64,000 nt of DNA from Wuchereria bancrofti (lineage: Eukaryota; Nematoda; Chromadorea; Rhabditida; Onchocercidae), in contig SSBO01000013.1 of NCBI GenBank assembly GCA_005281725.1, positions 852,560 through 916,559 of the forward strand, written 5' to 3'. Below the pieces are notes generated by a model that had not been told where the DNA came from, did not search any database, and saw only the letters and a list, made by a program, of their open reading frames with translations. Below, one piece after another: positions 38,288 through 52,471 of the stretch. Within the stretch, counting starts at the first letter, position 1, and every line of letters starts with the position of its first letter. A program made the translations under genes and the position numbers.

Positions 38288-41093
38288 AAAAAATTTTTTT
38301 AAATTCAATTAAAATTAAATCTTTTTATAAATTTTTCATGAAGATTAAAACATATTTGTAAATATTGGGGGTGATTAATTATAAAGTTAACAATTACAAA
38401 AAAGAAAAAATTAGTATTCTAAAGCTAAATTAATTTTAAAAAAAGAAAATGCAACATTTAACTGATACATACATTTTGTTTTTTTTTGTACTATTCATCT
38501 CCTTAAAATTTTTACTTAAAAATTAAAGAAAAAATGTAATCAAATTCATTTATAGATTTTGCACTTTTTTATCATTAAATTAATTCAATTTAATTGAATA
38601 GATCATATGACAATGAAGTATTCAAAAATTTACCGCTTAAATTGAATTAATTGAAATTTTAATAAGAGATATATTGTAAATAAAGCTGCTAAAAATAAGC
38701 TAAAACACGTTTATTGCTTTTTTGCATCAGGAGTTTTCCTTTCATTTATAGCCATCTAATTTCTAACAAAAATTTAAAATGACAGAATAGAATTTTGCTA
38801 TGACAATATTTTCAGCATTTATTTGTGATATTCACAATTTAATTGCTTCATTTCTCATACTAACACAACTGGTTTTCCCTTCGGTAATTTTTAATTTTTT
38901 AATTGATTGATTTTTTCAACTGATTCGAAATGAGTGATTAAATGATGAGGAAATCATCATACAGTGAGCAACTTTACGATAAAGAAAAGTTTGACTGATT
39001 TAAAAATTTTTTTTACCTTGTCTTAAAAAAGTTCGAATGGTCATTGTTAGCACTAAAATTGACAACTTTTCATGCCGTAAAGTTGCCTCATTTCTGGTAG
39101 AATTTTGTTGATTTAAATCATTCATTTTAAAATTGTGTAAAATTGTTTTAAAAAAAATTAAAATATGTAAAAAAATGTGTAAAAGCTAAAAAAAGTATGA
39201 AATTTGAACGAATTTCGGCGGCAATATTAAATTAAAATGAATGAGAAGAAAAAAAAAGACAGAAATGAACGAAAAAAGCTTCAACTATGTTTAGTACCGA
39301 TTGTAATGTATTAATGTTAGGACATTTTACATTCAAAGCTCACTGAATAAATATGATACATTATGGGATCGATAAGTACATCGCAAATCTTAGTAAAAAT
39401 TTCTGAATAATCTTTTAAAGACAAAAAATGATGTTAATATTAATGAACAATATTAATAATAACAATAACAATAATAATAATAGCAATAATAGTAATAATA
39501 ATAAAATATTAGTAATGACAACAATGATAATAATAATAGAAATAATAATAACAATGATAATAGCAGTGGGAAGAAATGAGATGACAGCAAGAGTTTAATG
39601 ATTAATCAAAACTGAATTACTCATTAACTAAGTACAAAAATAAAATAACAGCGCGAGATAACAGTGCACGAGCAATGAAACACATAGAAATAATTTTGCC
39701 CAAAGCACAGGAAAAAGCATTTGATAAATGATCGTCTCAAATGCTCATAATCCGGTATTCTATTTCCCATAACTTAAAAAAAAGTTGAAAAGAAACTCTG
39801 TGGAAAGTTTCCAACCGACGAAAAAAAAATTTTAACAGAAAATTTGGTTGTAATAAAAAAAAAGTAGAAAAATCGTGTAATTTTCTCTTTCTTTTAATTT
39901 GATCAAAACGAGTTTTTCTCAATTTTTAGCAATCAAATTTAAAACTTTTATTGAAATAAAATGAAAAAGGTTTTGCTTCCTGTTTTTTAAATTTGAATAT
40001 AGTAATATAATAAAGTTATAATAGTCTTAAAGTAAATGAGTAATAGAATAATGCAATATAGCATTATTGATTGGCTTGTAAGAGTAACTAAGTAAGGGAT
40101 TTACCAAATAAGAAGGGTGTAAATAAATGAGTAAGAAAGAATGATCAGATTTTCAGGAATTATTTGTTAAACTTACTTTTTCAGATAAGCAAAACAACTG
40201 TGCACTATTTCTTGAAGATTCAAAAAAAAAAGCGCAATTTCAAAATTCATAAATTGCGGGTTAAATTCCTGAAACTTATTTTTTTTTTAGCTAAACAAAA
40301 TTCAGAAATCGAAAATAAATGATCATTCCAGTTTATCGCTTTGGTTGATCTTTGACTTATTGATCAAATTTTCTTCTACAAAGTAAATTTTTTCCTACTT
40401 TTCAATTAGTTCAAGAAAAAAAAAAAATGATGAATACTTTAGCTAAAAGTTTTTATTAAAAATGAAAAGAATGCTTTAGCCAAATGCTAAGAAAAAATTG
40501 ATAAATAATTCTTTTTCAATCCAAAACACTAAATTTTCCTTTTAGTTATAGGTTTATAAATAATTTAAAACAGCAAAAAAAGCAACAAATCAAAAAGCAA
40601 AAATTTTCTACCTCTTACTAGTATTTGACGAAAACTTTATTTTTTAAAAGAAAGTTTAGATATGACATGCAATAATTCACTTTCTTCAATAAAAATAAGT
40701 GATCTTTTACATACATATCTTTTACATACGTTTGAAAATAAATTTTCCCCAACCATTCATAGCACTGTAATTAAATATTTAAAAATAATAATAACAGTAA
40801 TGATAACAATAATAATAATAAATAATAAAATAGAAATGATAAAGATACTGAAAGAGGTAACACAAATGTCGTATTTTCTTTTTTTTCCTTTATTTAATTT
40901 ATTTACAATAATTTGCTAAAATCTTTCATCTTTTTTATGAACATGAGAAAAAAGGAAGAAAATTAAATGTTTATGAGATAATTACACTGTTAATAAGGAC
41001 AGATAAATGATTAATGAAATATATCAATAAAACAACAATATTTTTGTTGGTGAAAAAAGTTTTTTTCTTGTTAAAATTTACCAAAGAACGGGA

Positions 41094-41406
41094 AAATTTT
41101 TTTTTCCTTTTTGTGCACTAATAAGAAATATGCATAAAAAGTTTTTTCATAAGAAAAAAAATAGAATATTGAAACATTACAAGAAGATAAGCAAAGATAC
41201 AATAAGCTATCATATAACACTAATCTTTTTAGTATCTTTCTAAAATACTNAAATTTTTTTTTCCTTTTTGTGCACTAATAAGAAATATGCATAAAAAGTT
41301 TTTTCATAAGAAAAAAAATAGAATATTGAAACATTACAAGAAGATAAGCAAAGATACAATAAGCTATCATATAACACTAATCTTTTTAGTATCTTTCTAA
41401 AATACT
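41094..41406. repeat. Second pair of 156-bp direct copies separated by one N
   Basis: 41094-41249 and 41251-41406 are the same 156-base sequence, separated by the N at 41250. The copy length equals that of the pair at 5440-5752, pointing to a systematic assembly effect. Confidence 0.9.
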
Positions 41407-42599
41407 GATATCGAAAAATTTTTTGATCAATGAAACATTAATAAATAAAGCAATGATAGCAAAATAAACAAAAAATTTTTTTCTTGCTTTTCATTTTATC
41501 GTTTTTGATTTCATTTTTGCAACAGCTCAAAATGTTGATGAATCAGCTGATACTAACTAAGCTAACTTATCAATCAAATATTTCAATAACACAGAAATGA
41601 TATGAATTGAAGTTTGCTTTTTTTGCTGTTTGCAATTATTTTGGAACGAAAACAGTGGATTTCAGGATTAATTATAAATTTAATAGAAATTGTTTGAAGT
41701 GGAATAATTGCAATTATATGTGTCATTGCGTTAGTATTTATATTTTGAATAATTCAAATTTAACATTTATTGCTTAAAAGTATATATGTATGAAAATGAA
41801 TTACTATAATTATTCTTATTTCCTCTAGTGTCGCTTTAATTTCACAAAGAAATGAAATATAACTAATTTTACTTACTAACTTCAAAAATAAATATCTAAT
41901 GAGTATTTTATTTGCGCAAATTATTTTATCCACGAAAGTATGCTACATATTTCAATTTATTTTATTGATGGATTTTTTTTGAATATAATATTTCAGGCAA
42001 TAATTTGTGAACAATTAATAACATTAAAAAATTATCCTTTATCTCAGAATTGGTATATTTTTCAAAAAATAAATTAATGGATAGATCGATTAGCCTTATT
42101 AATTTTAATAATATTGTAAGAAAGGGAGAAAAAAAATTGAAACTATCGGTCGAAATGAAAATGATATTAATAAAAATTAAAATTAAATTAAAAAATAACT
42201 TATTCAATAAGTGTTTTTAATCGATTCAATCGATGGTTATATTGAAATTTAAAAAAAATCAAAACTTTTTCAATTTTTTCCCTAATTTACTAAGTTAATA
42301 GGAATTAGAAATATTTTCGATTTTTTTTACTCGTAAATAAAACATTTTTTTTATCAACAACAGGCTATTACTAATAAACTAAAAATACACACAGAGAGAC
42401 ACTTCACAACACACCGAATGTGAGGAAAGGATTATATAAGCAGGAACTAAATAGAAAAGGAAAAATAGGAAAAAAATCGAAATTGTGCAGTCAGAAAAAA
42501 AACGAATTGCAATTGAATGAATGATGATATTCTGTTTAAGCAAATAAACGTATACAAGAAAAATTTTTGTCGCTAAAAAACGATTAAATAATAAAAAAA

Positions 42600-42668
42600 C
42601 ATTATTATTATTGTTGTTGTTGTCGCTCTTGCTGATATTATTATTGTTGTTGTTGTTGTTATTGTTGA
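42600..42668. repeat. TTG/TTA trinucleotide array
   Basis: Alternating runs of ATT and TTG units interrupted by TCGCTCTTGCTGA. Non-coding context. Confidence 0.85.
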
Positions 42669-45600
42669 GGAAATAATAAAAATTAAAAAGATGGGAAAAA
42701 ATAACAAATATAATATTTGTTGAATTATTTATGAAAGCAACACAAATAAAAAAAATTTAATGTTTTAAAATATTTCGAAATCAAATACATCAATATTAAA
42801 TGAAATACTTGCAAATAAATCCTAATGGGATTAGGATTTTATATTAATTATCAATTATCTATCATTTTAGCTAAACTTTCACCTAGCTTAATTATTTTAA
42901 ATATTGCATTTGAACATTTGACATTTGTGTACGAACAGATTAAAGTAAAAGAATTAAAGTATATTACATGCGAGAAATTAATTATTAAATTTCTAAGTAG
43001 AATGAAAATTATCGTTTAATATTAAAAGTTAAACATAATTTATTGGTAAAGATTACAGATTATAATAATTAAAATACCATTGTAATGATTGAATGTCGTG
43101 ACATTTTGTCACTCAAATATTTTGTCATATGTAAATTTGTATTTTGAGATATTTGTAAACATAAGTAATTATTTACAATTACTTACCTCTGCTCCAATTT
43201 CTCCAGTATTATTCACTCCATTTTATTTTGCAATTATCTCTCACATTGATGATATAACTCGTGCGCACATGTGTAAACTTTAGCAACACTCGAACAGCTT
43301 GTAATGTTTACTTTTGTGCAATATTAGTGACAAATTATTTATATAATTTTGAAACTTTAAATAATATTTTAAATAAATTCAAAATATATCTGCTGCAATT
43401 ATATATTGAATATATTGTTGAAATAAATAAATATTTGCAATTTTAAATTAGATGTGACATAAATGATAATTTGATGATAAGTAAACTAAACAAGTGACAA
43501 GTTAATGCATTTTTATACTTTTTATTAATTGTAAATTTTCATAATATTTAATTAAAAATTAAAAACACTTAATTAAATAAACAAAAAACGACAATGAAAA
43601 AAAGGAAAGGGACCAATAGAAAATAAATTAAATATCATCTGGAAAGTGTCTATTCCTAAATCACTATGATAGATTATAAATATCATTGTATATTAATTTT
43701 CCTGAAACGGTTTCCTGATATGTCAATTCGTTTCTTATACGACATATCAACCGTATAACCGTTTAATGGAATATATCGTTTTCGCCACTATCATTTCTTT
43801 AAAATTTATTAAATACAATAAATTTACATTATATTATTCCATTATTTACTTATTCCACGTGACTTATGAATTGAATCGGTGATTGCAAATGAACTTTTTA
43901 TTAATTCAATGGATAAAAATAAATTGTTGATGGGTTCAGTGGTTGAAAATTGAGTTATTGATTTGATTTTAAATTTCTTCTTTTGCAATTGAATATAGTT
44001 CAGAATGAATGAAATTAATAGAATGAGTAGAAATTAATTATTTAAAAAAAATGATTTAAAAAAGAAATCTTAGTCCTTCTCTCTGTCTGTCCAAAAATAT
44101 TGAAATTATGATTTGATGGAACATATTTTTTTCAATCAATGACAATTTGCATGCTGTAATACATATTTTAATTGACAAAAATAAATGTAGGATATATCAA
44201 TTAAAAACCCAATAAGTAAAGTTTGGTAAATATTGATTAATGCTTTAAAGATCGCACAAAGGAAAAGGGCGAAACAAATTTTAAAAAATTCATTAAGGAA
44301 ACATATTTTGCATTCATAAGCAATCAATTATACTTTGTTTTCCTCAGAATTAAAAACTAAGAGCATTAAATAATTGAAATAGGTGATAAAAATTGGGCAA
44401 ATAAAAAAGTAGTAATAGTAACATGTTAGCATAGTTAATAAATAAATTTCCTCTAAAATTATTTAGAAATTACTTTTTCCATTCTAATATATTTAATCAA
44501 TTATTTTAATAAATTGTAACAAAAAAGAAAAAATAAGAAAAAACTGAAGTAGCAATAATGAAAGGAATTTTTGTGCAAATGTTGTAATAAAATATGTCAT
44601 TGTTGAAATATCAAAATATTTCTTACATTATTCAACACTTCAATTAATTTCTTAGTACAGTGTGAACAAAACAATAGAAAACTAATTAGTGTTTGTAGTT
44701 AATTACAGTAACTAACAAATTAATTAAAAGTTTCTTCCTAAAAAAAAGAATAAGTAAAAAGCTTTCAAATAAAGTCAGATTTTCATCTATCACCATTCAA
44801 TCTTAAAATATGTTGCAAAATTTAAAAAAAACAGAAACTTTTATTACAGACTAAGTTATTACATTTTATTGTGTTCTGAAGTCAGTGTAATAAATTTTGT
44901 TTCGATTTTTTTTTCAGTTTTCCGTAAAATGAAGAAAAATCTTCGTTTTATTTTATATTTTTATTCAATGTATATCACATTTTTTAACATTTAGCTAATA
45001 AATTTATGAAATGAAAACGAAAAAAATGAAAAAGAAATACAGCAAAAAACTTTGTCAAATGTATTATTATATTATAATCTGAGAATGATTAATTGTAATT
45101 TTACCAAATAATGAGTAATTCAAACTGAAATTGAGAAAAAGTGATGTGAAGCTTAGAGATTAAAATTTACTATATGAAATGAAATTGGGATAAAATGATT
45201 ATACTTGATTAGCATACTTTTAATAATCACTATCCATTGACCATAATTGTAGGTCCTATAACAATAGGTAAAATTCAATGGAACTGTTAGGATTAAGAAA
45301 AAAGGAAATAGCATGCAATGAAGGGATATTAAAATTGCAATAAAAATTTTCGATTTGCATTTTATTACTTCATTTTGTTCAAATTTTAAATACCACAGTC
45401 TGAATATAAAATTATTATCATTTACTACTATTTCGTTTTAATGATACAAAAAAATCCTTTTGTCAATGATAATAATAACAATAATAAAATAATAATAATA
45501 ACAATGATAATAATAATAGTAATTATTATTGTACTTCTAATCAAAGGGAAGTTTTTAAAAAAATTTTCTTATACTCAAAATTTTCGATCAGAACTTTTCT

Positions 45601-47156
45601 GCCTTTTCATCTTGAATTTGTTTAATTATCTTTTCATTTTTTGATTTTTTTTAGAAATCTTCAAAAAATGCCAATAATTAACGCTTCCTTCATCAAGTGT
45701 GTGTAATATTTCGAAAAGATTAAAGGTTAAAAGTTCTTTTTTCTCTTCTAATCGAATTATAAAATAACAAAACAGACAAAAGAAAATTTTGGTGAAATAT
45801 ATGTACAAAAAAACATTGGCAAAAGGAGAAAATATTTTGTAAAAAATTAATTTTGATTGATATAAATTAATATTTTGAGAATTGGCACCGTCGACACATC
45901 ATTCATTTATTTTATGCTTTTTTTCTTTCCTTTTTTTGCATATGTTTCACAAGTTTTTCAATACATTATGTTCGATTAATTAATTAGTTAATCAGTCTGA
46001 AATAATTCATTGTTTTTGTTAACTGAAGAAAGTAAAAATTTATAAACTAATAAACCAATGCAGCTTTTTTATGAATTTAAAATTTTCTGGAAGAAAACTT
46101 TTTATATAATGTATGAAAAGTGAGGCATTATTCAACAATTTTCTATATATAAAAGAAAATAGAAAATTAATGTAAATAACATTTGAAAAGTAGTTATAAA
46201 GTTTGCATAAAATTTTAAAAATTTCGTAAAAAGCATTCAAAAAAATATATATTCAACATTTAAATGTTTAATAAATGCAATATTGGACAAATAAGGACAT
46301 ATAATATATTTGACATATGTAAAAATACAATATTTTTTTCGACAGGTTAACAAATACATAGAAATTTTAATTTGAAATAATTATGGATTTGAAATTTTCT
46401 GACGAAAAGCTTTTAAAAAAGGAATGATTAGGTGGCTGCTTGACAAAAAAAAAAAAAGAAAACACTATAAAAATTATTAAATGTAACAATTCAATAGTCT
46501 TTTTTTTCTGACTAAAATAATACTTTAAATAATTGAAGAGCCATTAATCCCAGTGAAATCCTATTTTCATTATAATCTGCGAAATGAAACAGTAAAAGTT
46601 TAATTTAACTTCTTAATTCCTTTTTTAATTTTTTCAACAATCACATACATCGTTCTTATCCACTTCTAATAGTCTAAGGAAATTTTTGACCGATAGATGG
46701 TAGGAAGACAAAAAATGAATATTATTTTTAGGTGTAATAAGAAATTAATTTTCATGCATTAGAAGAAATTGCATCTAAAATCTACTGAAATCATTTAAAT
46801 TAGTGAAAGGTTTGATTTATAGCAACAAATTCGTCTGATATGAATTCGTCTGTTCTATATCATTCAAATTATCATTTGCCGACCTTGTATCTCGACTTTT
46901 TCCACTTTCTACTTTGTGAATGTACAACATTAATTGCTAAGCCAGATGATAAAAATTAAAATATATTGAGAAATAGGCAAATGATAACTTGAATGATATC
47001 AGTATCAGTATGAATGATTCAGTGGTGAGGACGATGTAAAATGAATGCTAACATTAATAATACAAATGACACACTATTGATTCATAAATGACAGCTTTTA
47101 AAGCAAATGTTAAAAAAATATGTCTAATTGTCATGAAAAAGGGTCTTACTGGAGTA

Positions 47157-47700
47157 AATTGTAGAACCGAATAGTTGTTGCTCGTTGGTTGAAGTTACTG
47201 AACAATATTAGAAAGCTAATGCCGGAGTGATATCCAGAAGACCTAATCGAAGACAAAAGGGTATTACTCTTTATGTAGTAAGCATTAACTCATGACGAGA
47301 AGTATGATTTATAGTGTAGCAGAGGAGGTCAGGGAGACAAAATACTGTTAACATTGTCAACAATCAGATCTGAATGATGAGCTGACAAGCCGCAAAGGAG
47401 GTCAACTAAACGAAGGATTGTTAATCTTGTCAAATTTCAATATAATTTACAATTAGCAAGAAGCCGAACACAGCAATAAAAGAGGTCAATGAAATAAGGA
47501 GCCAGTAATTGTAAACAATTTAATTAGAGACAAATTTCAACATATATTCTTTGTTAACAAATTGTAATAATGCAAATAAGCTCAGTTACAATTGAAAAAT
47601 GAATATTGGTTAAATGATTTCCCATGTGAGATTGAAATATTTGTCTAAGGAATGTTCAAATAAGACAATTTATAGTTCTATGAATTTAATATAATTTTAT
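47157..47700 (+). repeat. Diverged interspersed repeat, copy A
   Basis: Several blocks occur in the same order here and at about 63.17-63.6 kb: CTTACTGG with a nearby TAGAAC, then CTCTTTATGTAGTAAG (ATATAGTAAG in the other copy), then CTTTGTTAACA with ATAAGCTCA some 30 bases later, then AATGTTCAA. Within this copy GAGGTCA recurs three times at roughly 70-85-base spacing. No reading frame spans it, so it looks like an old non-coding mobile or satellite-derived repeat. Confidence 0.45.
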
Positions 47701-50216
47701 TTCTAGAAAAATATGCCTTAATATTAATATTATAGTGGAAAATATCACATCTAAAAGTGTATTTGTCTCAAATATTAGCTTAAAAAGAAAAAGAAAAGGG
47801 AGAAATTTGAGTGTTTTATAAAAGATATCGGAAAATTAATCATTAATTCATCTTTTCATTAATTCCAACAATTTATGTTTTATAATTACAAATTTCCATC
47901 CATCCAGTTCTCATTTCATTATATGCCATCATGCGATTGTTTTGTTGTATCGAATTGAAAGAAATGTCCGACAAAATTTGTCGTAGTGTTATCATTCAAA
48001 GGTCATTCGGTTCAAAAAGCAAAGGAAATACTTCACAGCTATTTTTGTCCAAAAAGTTTCATTTTGCTGGCGCTATTATCAGTGGGAGAGCGTTTACGTC
48101 CCATCTATTTGTACGGACATTGTGCACATATGGATAGATGGACAAATAGACAGACAGACAGACACACACACACATACGCGCGCACACATAAATAGCTTTC
48201 ATATGTGAAGGCCAACTTGAAAAAGTTGAGGTAAGGAAAATGAAATTTTTGAAATTTAAATTTATGGATGAGTCTTATAACGAATCAAACAGTACCGTAT
48301 CACGTGGGAGAGAAGGCGCTAGGATGGGGAATGATCGCGAAGCAGCGGGAAATTTGAGATCAAACGGGTAGATAGATTGATTTGTTGTAAATGTTCGATC
48401 TGGGTGGAATAGAACTAATAGCATAATTAGTTGATTATTTTCCCAGCCATAAGGGTTAGTTCCTAGTTTATTTATTTGTTTTTTTTTTCTCTCTGATATA
48501 ATTCATGCATTGCACAAAAATATGTTACTCATACTTTTTTTTGATAACTTGCCTTAAATTTACCCATTTTAATCCTATTATACAAATAACCCAATTGTAT
48601 TTACTCATCTGTTTTATCCTTTAAAATACGATTTAAAATACGATCATCAATAATAATTGTCTTGAAATTACCATGAATATCAAAATTCTGCCTGAAACAA
48701 TTTGATTATTATAAGGGCAAACTATATTCATTAATACCTTTTTATTTCTGAGTTGTGTTTTAAAAGTTATCATTGATGATTATCATATTTTAAGTCTTAT
48801 GATTGGTATGCAAAATGGTAAGATTTAGAGTTTTTCTTTTTTATCGAAATTTCTTTCCTATATTGCTTACCCAATTGTTTAATCCATTATTGTTTTAAAT
48901 GTTTGTCAGTTTCTTTCTAGCAATATCTTCTTTTTTAATATAATTTTATTTTTTTAAATATAACTTTATCGTTATTTTTTGTTGACCGCCACTGCTTTAT
49001 CCATTGGTACATTTTTCACTTCATAATGTTTGCTTCAATTTCATTTCAAAACTTCACTGTATTCCCATCCATTATTCCCTCCTATTTCCTAGACTAAAAC
49101 TGCCACCGCTATCGATCTTCCATATCGATCGATCAGTTTGAAATGATGCTTCCATCAATTAACTGTCTTCGTTCGGTCATCGAAAAGCGCGCTAAGCAAT
49201 ACAATTAATTGCTTCGAATCTTCCAGACGGGAGAAAAAAAGGAAACCATTCCACTTCCCCAAAAATCTTTTCCAGGTGAATGGCGGGTAAATTTTGCGAA
49301 GCTATTAAAAAGAGGGGAAAAAAATATTCTAGGGAAAGCTATTGTGAGAGAATGAGATCTTCGATTTATCACTACGTCTAATATATTTCAATCAGGTGGA
49401 TTACATAATTTTTTATTTAAATTTACAAGATTATTTTTAAAAAATCGTTTACTTTATAAGTTATTTAAATTACTAAGTTTAAAAATTTTTTACTGTCAAC
49501 TAAAAATTGTCGATAATAGGATTTTTTCACTGCACTGATAAGTTTTATTATTTAATAGATGTTAGAGAATTCAGAAGCATGGGTCTTGACGTATTTTCTC
49601 ATTTTCCTACCTTACTAATACCATTTGCAATTATGCGGAGCTTTAAATCATTATGTAGAAATAAATTAATAATTTAAGCATAATGTGCAATAAAGTCACT
49701 AGTTAAGAGACGGAAGGTAGGAGAAAAATAGAATGTAAAAATTATGTAAATGTTATTTAAAGTATTCAAATTCGTTAGAAGTATTCAAAGGAATGATCAT
49801 TGGAAATTTTCAGGCGTAAACGCTAAGCTTAGTTTAACAGCAGTCGAAAACAGAAAGATAAATGCGTCCATTTGGAGATTTTTCAAAAATTCCCTCCATT
49901 TTTTCTCTTAATGGATAGTTCATTAACTTAGGAAGGGTTAATCTTCAATATTTCAGACTGCGGAGGGCTAACTCTACTGAATTTCACTACTAACACTGAA
50001 CTCCAGCTTTTTATTGGTGGATATTGATTGATCGTCGGGTGATTTCCGAGGTAAATTTCTTTAATTGGGAAAAACTGAGACGATTTAATGTTGTCAGCAT
50101 CAATAACTTTTGCAGCTTATGATTTGCGAAAATCTCACTTCATATTTTAGTCTTTTTTAGCAATTTCCTATTTTATTAATGGCGGAACGTGGGAAGAAGA
50201 CAAAGACTAAATCAAG

Positions 50217-50228
50217 TTTTTTTTTCAG
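50217..50228 (+). promoter_or_regulatory. Probable trans-splice acceptor of the cyclin gene
   Basis: TTTTTTTTTCAG ends 11 bases before the chosen ATG at 50240. An ATG at 50179 upstream of this acceptor reads only into a frame that stops, which supports starting after the acceptor. Confidence 0.5.
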
Positions 50229-50239
50229 GATATATCGAA

Positions 50240-52471
50240 ATGATTCCGGCTAATTCTAAACGGAATATTAACCCGACACATAGTGACATTAAAAATGCGT
50301 TGCCGAGAAAAAATAAACGGACGGGATTGACCGATTTGAGCAATGTAAGTTTTACCATTCTACTGTGAAAGGTCTTCAATTTATTTCTTACTTTGATGTG
50401 TTCCAGGCCATCAGCTCAACTTTACATATTAGTTCAAAAGTCAGCGAGAATATGAAAAAGCAGAATATCGAAAAGCCCAGGAGAGTGCAACCCGTTGTAC
50501 GAGCTAAGTCTGAAGAGAGAAAATCCGTGCGGTATATTTAAATGTTTGATACCGTTGTAACTTTATGAATATAAGTCTATATCATTGGTATAGTTGTTTT
50601 AATACCAGAAAATAGTACCGAGATTAGCTGGTAATGGTAAGATCAAAGGGCCTAATTTAACGTAAAGAGTTCTTTTCAGCATTTTTAAACTGTTTCAGTT
50701 TCAATGAAACAAAGTATGAATCCGATTCGGAAGCCTCCAAACATTTGGATTTAACAGTGAGTGTTGAGTAATTTGGTATTCATAAGTGGAAATTCTTTCA
50801 AATTAGATTAACATCACAACATCTGCAAAAAAAAGAAATTTCAGATCTGGATGGATCCATGTCCAGAATTTGATTATGATGCTACTAATCTTGGTGATCC
50901 GTTTCAAGCTCCGGAGTACGCGATGGACATCTTCAACTATTACCGTCATCGAGAAGTAGCTTTTTTTTTGAATATGCGTTTGCGATACATCATTTCCTAA
51001 AGCATTTGCTTCTGCAACGATCATGTATGTTTGCGTTCCGTATATAATTGTGTAAGCTGGATTTCAAGTATTTCTTTTCAGCTAAAGTTTCGTGCTTTTG
51101 ATTATCTATACAGACATCCGTTACTGAAGAAAATCCGTCGTGCAAAAGTTGTTGATTGGTTCGTGCGGTGTCAAGAAGATTTTGAGGTCAATCATGAAGT
51201 GCTGTATCATACTGTCAAACTGTTTGATCTGTATATGTGCGCTACCAACAATATGGAACAATTTGATTATATTGGAGCAGCTGCAATGATTGTTGCAGCG
51301 AAATTAGATGTATGTTGGTTTGGGGATTAATTCTTTTTTTTTCTCATTTTTAATCCATCAACAGCCTAATATATGAATACTGTTCAATCCAATTTTAATT
51401 TGTTTTAGACTCAAATGCTGGGATTAAGAATGAACCGATTTTAGTTTTGCTTCGGTATAATACTCGTAGTAGAGGAACTAAGTTATATATTCGTATTGTT
51501 GATATTAAGTTCTATGTTTTAGATTTTATTGATCTTCGAGTGTTTTCATGACACATAAAGCGCCTTTTTCATCCTTAACGTCTAATTTCAGCAGCAAGGT
51601 CCTCCTCTTCCGGATGATTTCATAAATCTTCCTATCACTGACAGAGTCAAAAAAGTCAATAACTACGAACGGAGAATTTTAACTGCACTGAACTGCGATG
51701 TCAATTTTCCCCTTTCATATCGTTTTTTACGACGTTATTCTCGTACTGGAGGTTTGGACATGCAAACACTCACAGTGGCACGTTATGTGCTGGAAACATC
51801 ACTGCTTTTCTATGAATTTATTTGCGTCCCAGACAGTTTAATGGCTGCCGCAGCTTTACTTCTGTCTATGAGGATGATACGAGCTGGAGAATGGGTGAAT
51901 ATTTGCTCCTGAATATATTTGCTTGAGAATATTTGCTTCCTAAAAGCCTTTTTTTTCAAGCTACATAAAAAAATCTCACATGTCACAATGGACCTGCATC
52001 CAGGTATTTAGAAACAATGAGTTTTATAGATGTGATGTTTACTTATTTCCAGTCAACAAGGTTGATCAAATATTCTGGCTATAAATTGGAGCATGTAGAG
52101 CCGCTTATGTGGCGCTTAAATCATATGATGAGGATGCGTTCAAAAGTCTATCCAGCATGCATAAGCATAGAGGAAAAATATAGCCATCCGTATGTTCATA
52201 TTTCACTATTGCCAGTTGAATCGAAAAAGTGTTAACAAAACTTTCTTGACTCACTGTTGCTTTGCATTCATCATTCTGTTGCACTAATAAAGATTACCAT
52301 GTAATGTTTTTCAGGATTTTCTACAGTGCTGCCGATATACAACTCCTCCCGGATAAGCGTCCACGTAATGAACCAGTTGGACCACCTGTAGGTCTTGGTT
52401 TCGAAACTGTAGAACACGAACCAGTTGGACCACCTGTAGATCTCGGTTTCGAAACTATAGAACTTGTTTGA
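50240..52471 (+). CDS. cyb-3-like: B-type cyclin, probably cyclin B3
   Basis: Eight exons (50240-50344, 50407-50531, 50699-50756, 50845-50955, 51082-51309, 51592-51894, 52053-52189, 52315-52471) join into 407 residues. It should activate CDK1 in mitosis and meiosis and be destroyed by the APC/C. A full destruction box RTGLTDLSN (RxxLxxxxN) is at residues 27-35. The N-terminal cyclin box follows QAPEYAMDIFNYYRHRE and contains RRAKVVDWFVRCQEDF and AAMIVAAKLD; the C-terminal cyclin fold contains NYERRILTALNCDVNFPLSY and LIKYSGYKLEHVEPLMW. The LGDPFQAPEYAMDIFNY segment before the box is why I favour B3 over B1. After the folds comes an unusual tail of two tandem 16-residue repeats (375-406). A polyadenylation signal AATAAA is at 52610-52615. 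The start follows a likely trans-splice acceptor. Confidence 0.88.
52370..52465 (+). repeat. In-frame 48-bp tandem repeat in the cyclin C terminus
   Basis: Two 48-base units (52370-52417, 52418-52465) encode EPVGPPVGLGFETVEH and EPVGPPVDLGFETIEL. The few base differences are clustered in the third part of the unit. The repeat is the last thing before the stop codon and lies outside the cyclin folds. Confidence 0.9.

Larger units (their letters stand above)
38288..50216. other. Twelve-kilobase gene desert
   Basis: AT-rich DNA with many homopolymers and AAT/TTG arrays (about 39448-39560, 40785-40830, 42600-42668, 45467-45530), the N-separated duplication at 41.1-41.4 kb, a diverged interspersed repeat at about 47.16-47.70 kb and a GACA/CA microsatellite at about 48140-48185. 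From about 48.3 to 50.2 kb base composition is more mixed, as expected near a promoter, but I could not build an exon there. Short frames across the desert are Ile/Lys/Asn-rich and unsupported. Confidence 0.6.

Noticed and set aside
47931..48195. Two overlapping plus frames of about 68 residues
   Set aside because: No start context, no splice partners, and the ends run into a GACA/CA microsatellite.
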